Positions 9,512 to 20,481 are shown, counted from the first letter of the stretch. The stretch: DNA of 64,000 nucleotides from Mycolicibacter icosiumassiliensis (GCF_900078685.2 NZ_LT546166.1:3034943-3098942); one strand, 5' to 3'. Notes: a model not told the origin generated them from the letters alone. Numbers and translations: made by a program.

Positions 9512-11149
9512 ATGTCGAACCCCACCACCCCCGCGGTCTCCAGCGCGTCCAGCGACACCGCCAGCGGCCTGTCCCGACTGCGGCAGTTCGCGGCCGGCGA
9601 GCAGGCCGGGGCTGCCTGGCTCGGCTGCCTGGGCGCGTTGCTGATCACCCTGGGCGGCTTAGGTGCCGGCAGCACCCGCATCCAGGACCCGGTGCTGGAT
9701 TCCCTGCACCTGTCCTGGCTGCGCTTCGGCCATGGTCTAGTGCTGTCGTCGGTGCTGCTGTGGGTTGGGGTTGCGGTGATGCTGGCAGCCTGGCTCGGCT
9801 TGGGCCGGCGGGTGATCGAGGGCACCGTGAGCACCTACACGTTGATCACCACCACCGGCTTCTGGCTGGCACCGCTGCTGCTGTCGGTGCCCGTGTTCAG
9901 CCGCGACACCTACTCCTACCTGGCCCAGGGCGCCCTACTGCGCGATGGATTCGACCCGTACCAGGTCGGACCGGTCGATAATCCCAATCCCCTGCTCGAC
10001 GATGTCAGCCCGATCTGGGCAGCGACGACGGCACCCTACGGCCCGGCGTTCATCCTGGTCGCCAAGCTCGTCACGATGCTGGTGGGCAACAACGTGGTGG
10101 CCGGCACCATGGTGCTGCGGCTGTGCATGCTGCCCGGCCTAGCCCTGCTGATCTGGGCCGCACCCCGGGTGGCCGCCCGAGTCGGTGGCAGTGCGCCCGC
10201 GGCGCTGTATCTGGCCGTGCTCAACCCGCTGGTGATCATCCACCTGATGGGCGGGGTGCACAACGAGATGCTGATGGTCGGCCTGGTGATCGCCGGGATC
10301 GCGTTGACCCTGGAACGCCGCCACCTGGCGGGGATAACGCTGGTGGCGCTGGCGGCGGCGGTAAAGGCCACCGCCGCAATCGCATTGCCGTTCCTGGTGT
10401 GGGTGTGGATGCGTCGCCTGCGGGAACCCCGCGGTTCAGCGAGGCTCGACGAAGGAGAGCCGAAGCTGGAACCGCGGCATGAACCCCGCGGTTCAGCGAG
10501 GCTCGACGAAGGAGAGCCGAAGCTGGAACCGCGGCATGAACGCCGCGGCTATCCGACGGTGATCGCATTCGCTGCGGCGGCAGCGGTGTCCACCGCGATC
10601 GTTGTCGTGGTGTTCGCCGTGCTGTCGGCCCTGGCCGGAGTGGGCCTGGGCTGGTTGACCGCACTGCTGGCCGGCAACGTCAAAATCATCAACTGGCTCA
10701 CCGTGCCGACCGCGGCCGCCAACCTGATCCACGCGGTCGGCGGGTTGTTCGCCCCGGTCAACTTCTACGCCGTCCTGCACATCACCCGGATCAGCGGAGT
10801 CGCGGTGATCGGGTTGCTACTGCCGGTGCTGTGGTGGCGGTCGCGGCGCGACGATCGCGCGGCGGTCGCCGGGATCGCCTGGGCCATGCTGGTGGTGGTG
10901 CTGTTCGTGCCGGCCGCCTTGCCCTGGTACTACACCTGGCCACTGGCGGTGGCGGCCACCCTGGTCCGTTCACCGCACGCGATCGCCGCGATCGCCGCGG
11001 CGTCGACCTGGATCATGGTGATCTTCAAACCCGACGGCTCGCACGGCATGTACACCTGGCTGCATGTGATCGGTGCGACGGGATGCGCGGTGTACGCCTG
11101 GTACCGGCTGTCGCGGGCACAGCCGGCGCCTGCGCTCGACGCCGCTTGA
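9512..11149 (+). CDS. mptA: Alpha-(1->6)-mannosyltransferase MptA
   Basis: MptA extends the alpha-1,6-mannan backbone of lipomannan and lipoarabinomannan on the outer face of the membrane, using polyprenyl-phosphate mannose. The 545-residue protein has about 12-13 membrane helices and the GT-C-type first loop (VFSRDTYSYLAQGALL, with the catalytic-type Asp) followed by DPYQVGPVDNPNP. It is about 29 residues longer than the M. tuberculosis protein (516). The difference is explained by a two-copy 19-residue repeat (about 305-342) encoded by tandem 57-bp repeats in a charged loop between helices. ATG at 9512 lies 15 bp after idsA2, so the two are probably one operon. Confidence 0.93.
   Translation: MSNPTTPAVSSASSDTASGLSRLRQFAAGEQAGAAWLGCLGALLITLGGLGAGSTRIQDPVLDSLHLSWLRFGHGLVLSSVLLWVGVAVMLAAWLGLGRRVIEGTVSTYTLITTTGFWLAPLLLSVPVFSRDTYSYLAQGALLRDGFDPYQVGPVDNPNPLLDDVSPIWAATTAPYGPAFILVAKLVTMLVGNNVVAGTMVLRLCMLPGLALLIWAAPRVAARVGGSAPAALYLAVLNPLVIIHLMGGVHNEMLMVGLVIAGIALTLERRHLAGITLVALAAAVKATAAIALPFLVWVWMRRLREPRGSARLDEGEPKLEPRHEPRGSARLDEGEPKLEPRHERRGYPTVIAFAAAAAVSTAIVVVVFAVLSALAGVGLGWLTALLAGNVKIINWLTVPTAAANLIHAVGGLFAPVNFYAVLHITRISGVAVIGLLLPVLWWRSRRDDRAAVAGIAWAMLVVVLFVPAALPWYYTWPLAVAATLVRSPHAIAAIAAASTWIMVIFKPDGSHGMYTWLHVIGATGCAVYAWYRLSRAQPAPALDAA
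10424..10548 (+). repeat. Tandem 57-bp palindromic element inside mptA
   Basis: Two direct copies (10424-10480 and 10481-10537) are followed by a partial third start. Each copy contains an imperfect hairpin: 9-bp arms CCGCGGTTC and GAACCGCGG (10429-10437 with 10469-10477) around a 31-nt core, with AGC/GCT extending the stem past a single bulged G. Because 57 is a multiple of three the frame is kept, adding EPRGSARLDEGEPKLEPRH twice. A related copy lies at 61656-61702. Confidence 0.92.
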
Positions 11150-11165
11150 ACGACGCCGCTTGAAC

Positions 11166-11570
11166 TCAGTACGCCATGGCTTGCGCCCGGCGCATCACCT
11201 CACGGGCCTGATGCGCGTGCAGCGCATCGATCGGGCGGGCGTTGGCGATCGACTCCCGCGTACCGTCGCGAGTCAACGATAGCGACGAATCCGGGGTGAA
11301 GAGCCACCGCACGATATCGGTCTGCTGATAGCCGCCGTCGTGTAGCAGGGCCAGTAGCCCAGCCAGGCTCTTGACGACGTCCCCCTCGGCGGTGAAGAAC
11401 GCCTGCGGGACCATCAGTACGCCGGCCCGCCGCACCGCGACCAGATGGTTGTCGCGCAGGTACTGGTGCACTTTGGTGACTGGTACCCCGAGCATTTCGG
11501 CGACCGTCGGCAAGTCAAAAGTAGGTTCGTCGGGCTCAAGCACGTCTTCGGAGGCCGGAATGCTGCTCAC
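11166..11570 (-). CDS. PknL substrate, winged-helix DNA-binding protein (Rv2175c homologue)
   Basis: This is a 134-residue helix-turn-helix protein with FDLPTVAEMLGVPVTKVHQY as the recognition module and a conserved C-terminus ending HAHQAREVMRRAQAMAY. In M. tuberculosis it binds DNA and is phosphorylated by PknL on Thr9 in a flexible N-terminal tail. Here the protein starts at GTG 11570, with TAGACT 6 nt before it (11577-11582) suggesting a leaderless transcript; an in-frame TAG inside that box prevents an upstream start. The equivalent tail is therefore missing. It faces pknL across a short intergenic region in which both promoters must overlap. Confidence 0.9.
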   Translation of the reverse strand: MSSIPASEDVLEPDEPTFDLPTVAEMLGVPVTKVHQYLRDNHLVAVRRAGVLMVPQAFFTAEGDVVKSLAGLLALLHDGGYQQTDIVRWLFTPDSSLSLTRDGTRESIANARPIDALHAHQAREVMRRAQAMAY

Positions 11571-11576
11571 GACACA

Positions 11577-11582
11577 AGTCTA
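11577..11582 (-). promoter_or_regulatory. -10 box of leaderless Rv2175c homologue
   Basis: TAGACT on the minus strand is separated by 6 nt from the GTG start at 11570. No ribosome-binding site precedes the start. Confidence 0.6.
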
Positions 11583-11610
11583 GAACCGTCGGACCGGCCC
11601 TCTGCACACA

Positions 11611-11616
11611 TACCAT
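11611..11616 (+). promoter_or_regulatory. -10 box of leaderless pknL
   Basis: TACCAT fits the mycobacterial TANNNT consensus and lies 6 nt before the pknL GTG at 11623. It is only about 30 bp from the opposing -10 box of the Rv2175c homologue. Confidence 0.6.
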
Positions 11617-11622
11617 GACCGG

Positions 11623-12822
11623 GTGACTGCAGCGTGGGGCGGCGACGCACTTCAGGGCGCCCTGCTCGACGGCCGGTACCGGGTGGGCACCCGGATCGCC
11701 ACCGGCGGCACCTCCACGGTGTACCGCGGTCTGGACGAGCGCCTGGACCGCCCGGTGGCGGTCAAGGTGATGGATCTGCGCTACGCCGGTGACCAGCAAT
11801 TCCTGACCCGCTTCCAGCTCGAGGCGCGAGCGGTCGCCCGGCTCAAAGACCCGGGGCTGGTGGCGGTGTACGACCAGGGTTTCGGCACCCCGCACGACCC
11901 CGGACAGCCGTTTCTGGTGATGGAACTCGTCGAGGGCGGGACGCTGCGCGAGTTGCTCAACGAACGTGGCCCGATGCCGCCGCATGCCGTCGCCGCGGTG
12001 CTACGGCCGGTGCTGGGGGCGCTGGGGATCGCGCATCGGGCCGGGCTGGTACACCGTGACGTCAAACCGGAGAACATCCTGATCTCCGACGACGGTGACG
12101 TGAAGGTGGTCGACTTCGGGCTGGTGCGCGCGATCGCGGCAGCCGGAATCACCTCCACCAATGTGATTTTGGGCACCGCGGCCTATCTGTCCCCGGAGCA
12201 GGTCCGGGACGGCAACGCCGGCCCCGCCAGCGACGTGTACGGGGTCGGCGTGCTCACCTACGAGCTCTTGACCGGACACCCGCCGTTCTCCGGTGATTCG
12301 GCGTTGACGGTGGCCTACCAGCGGCTGGATCACGATGTCCCCCCGCCGAGTTCCGCCATCGACGGCGTCCCAGGCGAATTCGACGATCTGGTTGCCCGGG
12401 CGACCGCCCGCGAGCCGGCGGACCGCTATGCCGACGGGCTCGACATGGCACACGCGGTTGACGTGATCACCCAGCGGCTGGCGCTGCCGGAGTTCCGGGT
12501 GCCGGCCCCCCGCAACTCCGCCCAGCACAACGCCGTTCCGGCCCGCCGCGCCCCGGAGCGCCCGGCACCGCCGCACCACCAGACACCGCGACATCAGACA
12601 CTGCACATGACCCGCGGCCCGGCAGACTGGGTGGACGACACCGATACCCACTATGACTTGGTGACAGGGCAATTCGGCGGCGTCGAACTGAGCCGGTTCG
12701 TGTTGGAGCGCCAGCACGCGCGCCGGATGGTGGTCATCTGGCTGGCCGTGTTGTTCGCGGTCACCACTCTGGTCGCCGCGCTGGCGTGGACGCTGGGCAA
12801 CAACGTCGGCGCGCTGCTGTAA
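11623..12822 (+). CDS. pknL: Membrane serine/threonine protein kinase PknL
   Basis: This 399-residue kinase is the same length as M. tuberculosis PknL. All Hanks-type landmarks are present: glycine loop (ATGGTSTVY), Lys48 in VAVKVM, HRDVKPEN with Asp146, DFG at 164-166, an activation loop with TSTN threonines, and the SPEQ (APE-like) motif. A Pro/His-rich juxtamembrane linker leads to one membrane helix (about 372-394) with almost no extracellular domain, so unlike PknA/B/D it has no obvious ligand sensor. Its known substrate is encoded divergently next door. GTG at 11623 appears leaderless. Confidence 0.95.
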   Translation: MTAAWGGDALQGALLDGRYRVGTRIATGGTSTVYRGLDERLDRPVAVKVMDLRYAGDQQFLTRFQLEARAVARLKDPGLVAVYDQGFGTPHDPGQPFLVMELVEGGTLRELLNERGPMPPHAVAAVLRPVLGALGIAHRAGLVHRDVKPENILISDDGDVKVVDFGLVRAIAAAGITSTNVILGTAAYLSPEQVRDGNAGPASDVYGVGVLTYELLTGHPPFSGDSALTVAYQRLDHDVPPPSSAIDGVPGEFDDLVARATAREPADRYADGLDMAHAVDVITQRLALPEFRVPAPRNSAQHNAVPARRAPERPAPPHHQTPRHQTLHMTRGPADWVDDTDTHYDLVTGQFGGVELSRFVLERQHARRMVVIWLAVLFAVTTLVAALAWTLGNNVGALL

Positions 12823-12844
12823 CCCGGCGTACGCCCCAAAAGCG

Positions 12845-14749
<1,905 letters not shown>

Positions 14750-14753
<4 letters not shown>

Positions 14754-15763
14754 TGCCACGGCCCGCCCGGGCGGTGTATCCGCGGAATCGCTATCGGGAT
14801 AGTCGGCGCCGACGCCTCCGACACTGCCCGGCTCGACCCCGCCCGCCCCGGCGATCCTGCGGCGGGCGCCGAACTGGCCGGTGGTCTGCCGACGGGCACC
14901 TGCTGGCGGGGGATCATGAACTGCACCGTCGGTGCCGACGCGGCCCGCACCTCACGGTCGAGCTCGGCGTCGACGGCCCGATCAGAAGGCACCTGGGGCC
15001 GGCCCGCAACCGCATCCTGCAACCAGAGCTTGGCCGCAATCGCCGGTCGGCGCAGCCGGCGCTCCCGCTCCAGCGCCCGGTGCATGCGCTCCCGATCAGG
15101 CAGGTAGCGCCACCGCGCCCACGGTGCATGCGGCCGGGACAGTCGCACCGCGCCCACCACCAGCAGCGGAAAGAAGAACATCCCGATCAATCCGGTCCAC
15201 ACCTTGCCCTTCAACAACACCATCACGCCCAGCGGCAACGCCGTCACCAGGCCCACGAACACCCCGGCACGAATCAGCGGGGACGACGTATCGTGCCACG
15301 TTCCCACCAGAAACGTCAGCGGGTGAAAGCCCAGTACCAGCAGCCCTGCGACCGCGGCGGCGGCGAACACGGCGTCCACCGACGCACGTCCGTCCTCCTC
15401 CCAGTACACGTCGGACAGGTGCAGGATCAGCGCGTACTCGTCGAGCACCAGCGCCGCCCCGATCCCGAACGCTATCGCAGCCAGGCTGAACGCCGGCTCG
15501 TGCGCGTTCGGTCCGGCAGCCACCAGCGTCACCCCGGCGACCATCACCAGCACGACCCCGAAGACCACATGGTGGATGTGTTTGGAGCCGAAGTGCAGAT
15601 TGCGTGGCTGCCACCACCGGGGCGGAGCGGGGTTCGCGGCTTGACTGCGGATGTAGCGCACCACGGAACGGGTCACCAGAAACGTCACCAGGAAGGCCAG
15701 CAAACAGCCCAGCAACGGCAGCCTGCCGCGGCCAACGATGTCGTCGCGGAACCATTCCAGCAC
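14750..15763 (-). CDS. Multi-pass membrane protein (Rv2180c homologue)
   Basis: This is a 337-residue integral membrane protein of unknown function. I count about 7 membrane helices within the first 215 residues, then a basic, Arg-rich cytoplasmic region and a Pro/Ala-rich tail. Conserved-looking polar features in the membrane part are FGSKHIHHVVFG and LDEYALILHLSDVYW. It is the first gene of an operon with RNase AS (4-bp overlap). GTG at 15763 has TACGTT 7 nt upstream, another leaderless start. It lies among LM/LAM mannosyltransferase genes, so a cell envelope role is possible but not shown. Confidence 0.85.
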
Positions 15764-15770
15764 CTAATGC

Positions 15771-15776
15771 AACGTA
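15771..15776 (-). promoter_or_regulatory. -10 box of leaderless Rv2180c homologue
   Basis: TACGTT on the minus strand is followed after 7 nt by the GTG start at 15763. Confidence 0.55.
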
Positions 15777-15866
15777 CGCCCCCGCAGCACACCACGCCGG
15801 GATCGCCACAAGTATGCGTCGGTAGAACTCAACAAATCCCAGCCACCCGATAGGCTGTGCTGCGAC

Positions 15867-17162
15867 ATGACTACATCGCGGCCGCCCGACCCGGGCCGTC
15901 GGCACGGGGGCATCAGCGGTTGGGCCGCTTGGTGGATCTTCACGTTGCTGGCGATTGCAGCCCTGGGCTACACGACGTGGCGGGCGCTGGGCAGCACGCC
16001 GTACCACATCGACGTCGACGTCTACCGGATGGCGGCGCAGGCCTGGCGTGCGGGCCAGCCGCTTTACGGCGAGGACTGGTTCCAAACCCAGATCGACGGG
16101 ACGGTGCTGCCGTTCACCTATCCCCCGATCGCCGCGGTGATGTTCGCCCCCCTCACCTGGGTGTCGCTGGGCACCGCGACTGCCGCACTGACCGTCCTGT
16201 CGACGCTGCTGCTGGTGGTGTCGATCACCATCTTGCTCACCGGTCTGGGGGTCCGCTTCGACGCCCGCCCGGGCAGCGGGCCGGCCTGGTGGCACCGCGC
16301 TGTGGTGGCGGCGGCGATCGTGGCGGCGTCCATCTGGTTCGACGCCGAACCGATCTGGGCCAACTTCGACTTCGGCCAGGTCAATGCGGTGCTGATGACG
16401 CTGGTGATCGCCGACTGTGTGCCGCGGCGCACCTACTGGCCGCGCGGTGCGCTGCTGGGTGTGGCGATAGCGCTGAAGCTGACCCCGGCGGTGTTCCTGC
16501 TGTACTTCCTGCTACGTCGCGACATGCGCGCCGCGGTCACCAGCGTGGTGTCGTTCCTGGCGGCGACCTTGGTGGGCTTCATGATGGCCTGGAGCGACTC
16601 CTGGCAGTACTGGACGCACACCGTCAGCGACACCGACCGCATCGGCGGGGCCAGCCTGAACACCAACCAGAACTTGGCCGGCGCGCTTGCCCGGCTGCCG
16701 CTGGACGACCAGGTGCGCTCGGTGCTGTGGCTCGCGGGGTGCCTGTTGGTGCTGGCGGCGATGGTGTGGGCGGCCCGCCGGGTGCTCGCCGCCAGTGAGC
16801 CGATCATGGCGCTGGTCTGCGTGGCACTGTTCGGGCTGGTGGTGTCGCCGGTGTCGTGGTCACACCATTGGGTGTGGATGCTGCCCGCCGTGGTGGTCAC
16901 GGCGGTGGCGGCCTACCGGCATCGCGCGGTTGCCCTGGGCGTGCTCAGTGTGGCCGGGGTGGCGCTGATGATGCGCAGTCCGATCGAGTTGTTGCCCGAA
17001 CACCACGAGGCCGGCGCGGCATGGTGGCGCCAACTGGCCGGGACGTCCTATGTGTGGTGGGCGCTGGCGGTGATCATCACGGCCGGCGTCGCGCTGCGGC
17101 CCGGCCCCCGGACGACTCCGGATCAGCCCGCCGCGGTCTCCGGAAACCGGGCGACCGGCTGA
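15867..17162 (+). CDS. Alpha-(1->2)-mannosyltransferase of LM/LAM branching (Rv2181 homologue)
   Basis: This GT87-family (GT-C fold) glycosyltransferase adds single alpha-1,2-linked mannose branches to the mannan core of lipomannan and lipoarabinomannan. The 431-residue protein has about 10 membrane helices. After the first helix comes the catalytic-type loop [18 protein letters not shown], then [13 protein letters not shown], both typical of GT87. The donor is polyprenyl-phosphate mannose and the active site faces outward. TAGGCT 10 nt before ATG 15867 suggests a very short leader. The last 40 bp overlap the convergent acyltransferase gene. Confidence 0.9.
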   Translation: MTTSRPPDPGRRHGGISGWAAWWIFTLLAIAALGYTTWRALGSTPYHIDVDVYRMAAQAWRAGQPLYGEDWFQTQIDGTVLPFTYPPIAAVMFAPLTWVSLGTATAALTVLSTLLLVVSITILLTGLGVRFDARPGSGPAWWHRAVVAAAIVAASIWFDAEPIWANFDFGQVNAVLMTLVIADCVPRRTYWPRGALLGVAIALKLTPAVFLLYFLLRRDMRAAVTSVVSFLAATLVGFMMAWSDSWQYWTHTVSDTDRIGGASLNTNQNLAGALARLPLDDQVRSVLWLAGCLLVLAAMVWAARRVLAASEPIMALVCVALFGLVVSPVSWSHHWVWMLPAVVVTAVAAYRHRAVALGVLSVAGVALMMRSPIELLPEHHEAGAAWWRQLAGTSYVWWALAVIITAGVALRPGPRTTPDQPAAVSGNRATG

Positions 17163-17857
17163 CCTGTTGCCCCGTCCTGTTGCGGGACACCGTTTTTGAC
17201 GCTGGCCGCGTAGATGTCGACGTATTCCTGACCGGACAGCCGCATCAATTCGTAGATCACCTCGTCGGTGACGGCCCGCTCGATGAAACGGTTGTCGGCC
17301 ATCCCGTCGAAGCGGGAGAAATCCATCGGCTCGCCGAAGCGGACCGTGACCCGGCCGAAGCGCAGCATCTTGGTGCCGGGCGGGTTGACGACGTTGGTAC
17401 CGACCATGACGACCGGGATCACCGGGACGCCGGTGTGCAGCGCGAGCCGGGCGATTCCGGTCTTGCCCTTGTAGAGCCGGCCGTCGGGTGACCGGGTGCC
17501 CTCGGGGTAGATACCGAGTAGCTTGCCCTGCGCCAGGATCCGCTGAGCGGTGGTCAGCGCGGCCTGGGCGGAGTCAGAGTCGTTGCGGTCGATGGGAACC
17601 TGCCCGACGGCGGTGTAGAACGAGCGGGTGAGCCAGCCCTTGATGCCGGTGCCGGTGAAGTATTCCGACTTGGCCAGGAAGGTGATCCGCCGGCGCACCA
17701 CCAGTGGCAGGTAGAAGCTGTCCATGACGGCCAGGTGATTGCTGGCCAGGATGGCCGCACCGTCGTCGGGGATGTTCTCCAGGCCCTCGACTTTCGGCCG
17801 CCCGATCAGGGCCAGCAGGGGCCCGAAGAATACGTACTTGACCAGCCAGTACCACAT
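17123..17857 (-). CDS. PlsC-family lysophospholipid acyltransferase (Rv2182c homologue)
   Basis: This is a 244-residue glycerolipid acyltransferase at the cytoplasmic membrane face. The NHxxxxD motif is [10 protein letters not shown], the FPEGTRS block appears as [11 protein letters not shown], and a hydrophobic N-terminus ([12 protein letters not shown]) anchors it. The M. tuberculosis homologue has been linked to placing palmitate at the sn-2 position of phosphatidic acid; that is family knowledge, not visible here. It is the last gene of the operon that begins with the two SRPBCC proteins, 46 bp after the Rv2183c homologue. Its 3' end overlaps the mannosyltransferase gene by 40 bp. Confidence 0.92.
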   Translation of the reverse strand: MWYWLVKYVFFGPLLALIGRPKVEGLENIPDDGAAILASNHLAVMDSFYLPLVVRRRITFLAKSEYFTGTGIKGWLTRSFYTAVGQVPIDRNDSDSAQAALTTAQRILAQGKLLGIYPEGTRSPDGRLYKGKTGIARLALHTGVPVIPVVMVGTNVVNPPGTKMLRFGRVTVRFGEPMDFSRFDGMADNRFIERAVTDEVIYELMRLSGQEYVDIYAASVKNGVPQQDGATGQPVARFPETAAG

Positions 17858-17903
17858 GGCCCCTCCCTCCTGCCCCGACTAGGCGGCCGTGTTCGCGCCA
17901 ACT

Positions 17904-18200
17904 TTACCGACCGGGCGTGGCTAGGGCCACACGGTGATTCGTCACAGCGCGGACCTCATACAGCGCGACGCTGTGCTCGGCGACGATCGTGAGCAGCGGA
18001 TGTTCTTCCCCGGTTGCCAGCGCCGCCAGCGCGCACACCGGGCACCACACCTGTTGGCATTTGCCCGGGCCGTCGCCGGAGGAAGCGGCCAGCAGCGCCG
18101 CGGCGCGCACCGCCGGGTCGAGCCGATCCAGGATCGCCTGGGCCAGCTTGCGTAGCTCGGGTCCAAGCTCACCCAGGTCGGGGTGCGAGCCAGCGTTCAA
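17904..18200 (-). CDS. Small conserved protein with WCPVCALA motif (Rv2183c homologue)
   Basis: This 98-residue protein has an acidic, Leu-rich first half and a CQQVWCPVC cluster (Cys at about 49, 54 and 57) that could bind metal, followed by a Leu/Val/Ala-rich C-terminal half. It overlaps the upstream ATPase gene by 4 bp and is cotranscribed with it. No function is known to me. Its tight coupling suggests it works with the ATPase. Confidence 0.82.
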   Translation of the reverse strand: MNAGSHPDLGELGPELRKLAQAILDRLDPAVRAAALLAASSGDGPGKCQQVWCPVCALAALATGEEHPLLTIVAEHSVALYEVRAVTNHRVALATPGR

Positions 18201-19486
18201 CGTCGCACCTCCTCATCGCCGGTCACCGGCCACAGTTGCGGATCCGGCCGGAAGCGCACCGTCAGTTCGCTGCCGCGCAGCGTTGCGTCGACGACCGTGC
18301 ACCGCCGCAGCACCGACGCCAACCGAACCCGACGTCGGGTGCCACCTGCACCGATGATCAGATCGTCTCCCGATCGCCCCAGGCTCAGCGCGCCGGAATC
18401 GACCTGGGGTAACTCTAGCCGCAGTCGATACACCGCCCCCAGCCCGGAACCGGACTCCCGGTCGACCACCGGCCGCACCGGACCGGGTGGCGCCGATCCG
18501 TCGCGCCGGCGGCTGTTCGCAAGCAGATCACCCAGTGCTTTGGGGCCGATCGGCTCCCCCGCCAGGTGCGGGACCAGCACCATCGCCACATCACCGATGG
18601 CACGGTCGACCTCTTCGAGCACCGTGCGCTGCTCACCGATCCGTTCGGCGTACCAGTCGAACGCCGGGTGAGCCGGCAGGTTGGTGTAGACGTACGAATC
18701 GTCCTGCAACAAAATCTGATTGACGATCAGCTCGGCCACCCGAACGCCGGTCAGCGACAGCGCCCCCAGGGTCCGGATGGCTTCGGCGGCCACCACACGC
18801 TCGGCGGTCAGCACCAGGTGCGCGGCGACCGTCGTCTCATCGGTCAGCCGCTCGGCAAGCCGCTCGGCGGCGCTGCTGATCCGCTCGATCAGCTCGACCA
18901 GTGCGGTCGATCGGGGATCCTCGGTTCCGCTGAGCCGACGGTGCCGTGGCCAGGACCGCTCGGCGTAGAGCGCCACCGTCGCCGGCAGGGTCAGCATCCG
19001 CATCGCATCGGCGGTGGACGCACAGTCGACCACGACTCGGTCCCATTGCCCACTGTCTGCGAGTTCGCCGACCTCGTGCAGACCCAGCACCTCCTGGACA
19101 CCGGGAACCGCCGAAAGTTCTTCGGGCGCAACACTGCCCAGATCAGACTCCGGGAACCGCGCGGCCAGGACGTCGACCACGCCCGCCCAGTGCCGCTCAA
19201 GCAGCGCCAGCGTATCCAGGGCCAGTACGTCCAGGCGGCCGCCGCCCGCCCCGGCGTCGTCGACGTCCACCGGGATGGGGTCCCGGCCGCCGCTGGGGGG
19301 AACCTGCAGTCCGAGCACATCCCCGACCGAATGGGCCTGGTCGGTGGAGATCAGCAACACCCGGTCTCCAGCGCAGGCCAGCGAGACCGCGGTCGCCGCC
19401 GCACACGTGGACTTGCCTACGCCGCCCTTGCCGACGAACAGACTGATCGCAGCCGCAGCCGATGTCGCAGGTTCAGGCGGGCTCAC
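18197..19486 (-). CDS. ArsA/GET3-like P-loop ATPase (Rv2184c homologue)
   Basis: This is a 429-residue SIMIBI-class ATPase. The deviant Walker A is FVGKGGVGKSTCAAATA (about 17-33) with the signature Lys, followed by LISTDQAHSVGDVLG, the switch I region of ArsA/GET3 proteins. The C-terminal part, rich in beta-type sequence (DLIIGAGGTRRRVRLASVL), looks like a small HSP20-like domain seen in some ArsA relatives. There is no arsenic gene nearby, so arsenite transport is unlikely. Operon neighbours are two SRPBCC lipid-binding-fold proteins and a PlsC acyltransferase, which hints at membrane protein or lipid handling. Confidence 0.88.
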   Translation of the reverse strand: MSPPEPATSAAAAISLFVGKGGVGKSTCAAATAVSLACAGDRVLLISTDQAHSVGDVLGLQVPPSGGRDPIPVDVDDAGAGGGRLDVLALDTLALLERHWAGVVDVLAARFPESDLGSVAPEELSAVPGVQEVLGLHEVGELADSGQWDRVVVDCASTADAMRMLTLPATVALYAERSWPRHRRLSGTEDPRSTALVELIERISSAAERLAERLTDETTVAAHLVLTAERVVAAEAIRTLGALSLTGVRVAELIVNQILLQDDSYVYTNLPAHPAFDWYAERIGEQRTVLEEVDRAIGDVAMVLVPHLAGEPIGPKALGDLLANSRRRDGSAPPGPVRPVVDRESGSGLGAVYRLRLELPQVDSGALSLGRSGDDLIIGAGGTRRRVRLASVLRRCTVVDATLRGSELTVRFRPDPQLWPVTGDEEVRR

Positions 19487-19920
19487 TCAGCCTCTGCTCG
19501 CTTCTTCAGATCCTTCAGCGCGGTGTCGGTCAGCCGCCGCTCCGCCTTGCGCTTGAGCAGGCCGATCATCGGAATCATCAGATCCACCGACAACTCGTAA
19601 AGGACCTCGGTGCCGGATCCCTTAGGTGTCAAGCGATAGTCGCCGTCGAGGGCCTTCAGGAGCGAACTGGACGCCAACGACCAGCGCACCGAGCGGCGGT
19701 CCGCCGACCAGTCGTAGTCCAGCACCATGGTGTCCTTGAGCACGGTCGCGTCGAGCACAATCCGCGCCACCTTCGGGTAACCGTCGGCATCGGTTTCGAG
19801 CACTTCGGCTTCGGTGTACTCCGAGACCCAGTCGGGGTAGGCGCCGATGTCGGCGATCACCTTCATCACCGTGTCCGGATCCGCCGCGATGTAGATCGTC
19901 TGAGCTGTCTTATCCGCCAC
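19483..19920 (-). CDS. SRPBCC-family protein TB16.3 (Rv2185c homologue)
   Basis: This 145-residue START/Bet v1-type hydrophobic-cavity protein (polyketide cyclase/dehydrase-like family) starts ADKTAQTIYIAADPDTVMKV and contains YPDWVSEYTEAEVLE, the typical first strand and helix pattern. It has no catalytic signature and probably binds a lipid or similar ligand. It overlaps the ATPase start by 4 bp (ATGA), so the two are coupled. ATG at 19920 was chosen. Confidence 0.9.
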   Translation of the reverse strand: MADKTAQTIYIAADPDTVMKVIADIGAYPDWVSEYTEAEVLETDADGYPKVARIVLDATVLKDTMVLDYDWSADRRSVRWSLASSSLLKALDGDYRLTPKGSGTEVLYELSVDLMIPMIGLLKRKAERRLTDTALKDLKKRAEAE

Positions 19921-20000
19921 GTGTTTGCTTCCCTAACTCGCTCGCGCCTGCCAGGAGGCCCTCGGCACAGACGGTACCGTCCTTTTCCGGTGAAGCGGGG

Positions 20001-20396
20001 TCAACCTACGGCGATCGGAGGGACCCCCACCGGCCGGGAACGCTCCAGGCGGTCCTTGATCTCGAAGGCCATCCGCTTACCGGCCACCCGGCGGCGGTGA
20101 TTGAGCTTCGCCAAGTTCAACCGGGCCAGCTGCCGGCCGGTCACACCGGTGGGTTCGGCATGCAGGAAGTAGTGCAGCAGCACACCGTCGAGCATCGGCT
20201 CCAGCCAGATCTCCATGGTGCCGGTCAGCGGCCCGCCCACCGTCCACCGCATGCCCTTGTCGGCACGGTCCTCGACCACCTGGAGCTGCAGATCGGGCCA
20301 CCATCGCTGCCAACTCGAACGATCGGCGACCGCCGCCCCGACCTGCTCGCCGGATGCCGCGACGAACGTCTCGTCGGCAACCTGGATACTGTTCAT
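20001..20396 (-). CDS. SRPBCC-family protein (Rv2186c homologue)
   Basis: This second small START-fold protein has 131 residues. It starts MNSIQVADETFVAASGEQVG, then RSSWQRWWPDLQLQVVEDRA, the strand and helix arrangement of the family. A basic C-terminal helix (RRRVAGKRMAFEIKDRLE) follows. It is 80 bp upstream of the TB16.3 homologue on the same strand and is probably the first gene of the five-gene operon ending with the PlsC-type acyltransferase. Two adjacent genes of the same fold suggest an old duplication. Confidence 0.85.
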   Translation of the reverse strand: MNSIQVADETFVAASGEQVGAAVADRSSWQRWWPDLQLQVVEDRADKGMRWTVGGPLTGTMEIWLEPMLDGVLLHYFLHAEPTGVTGRQLARLNLAKLNHRRRVAGKRMAFEIKDRLERSRPVGVPPIAVG

Positions 20397-20481
20397 CGCC
20401 CCAGCTTCACATATGCCCCGTCCCGGGGAGGGAACGCCCCGGGTGCGTAGGGGCCGTCGGCGGCCTCGGCAGTGAACACCG

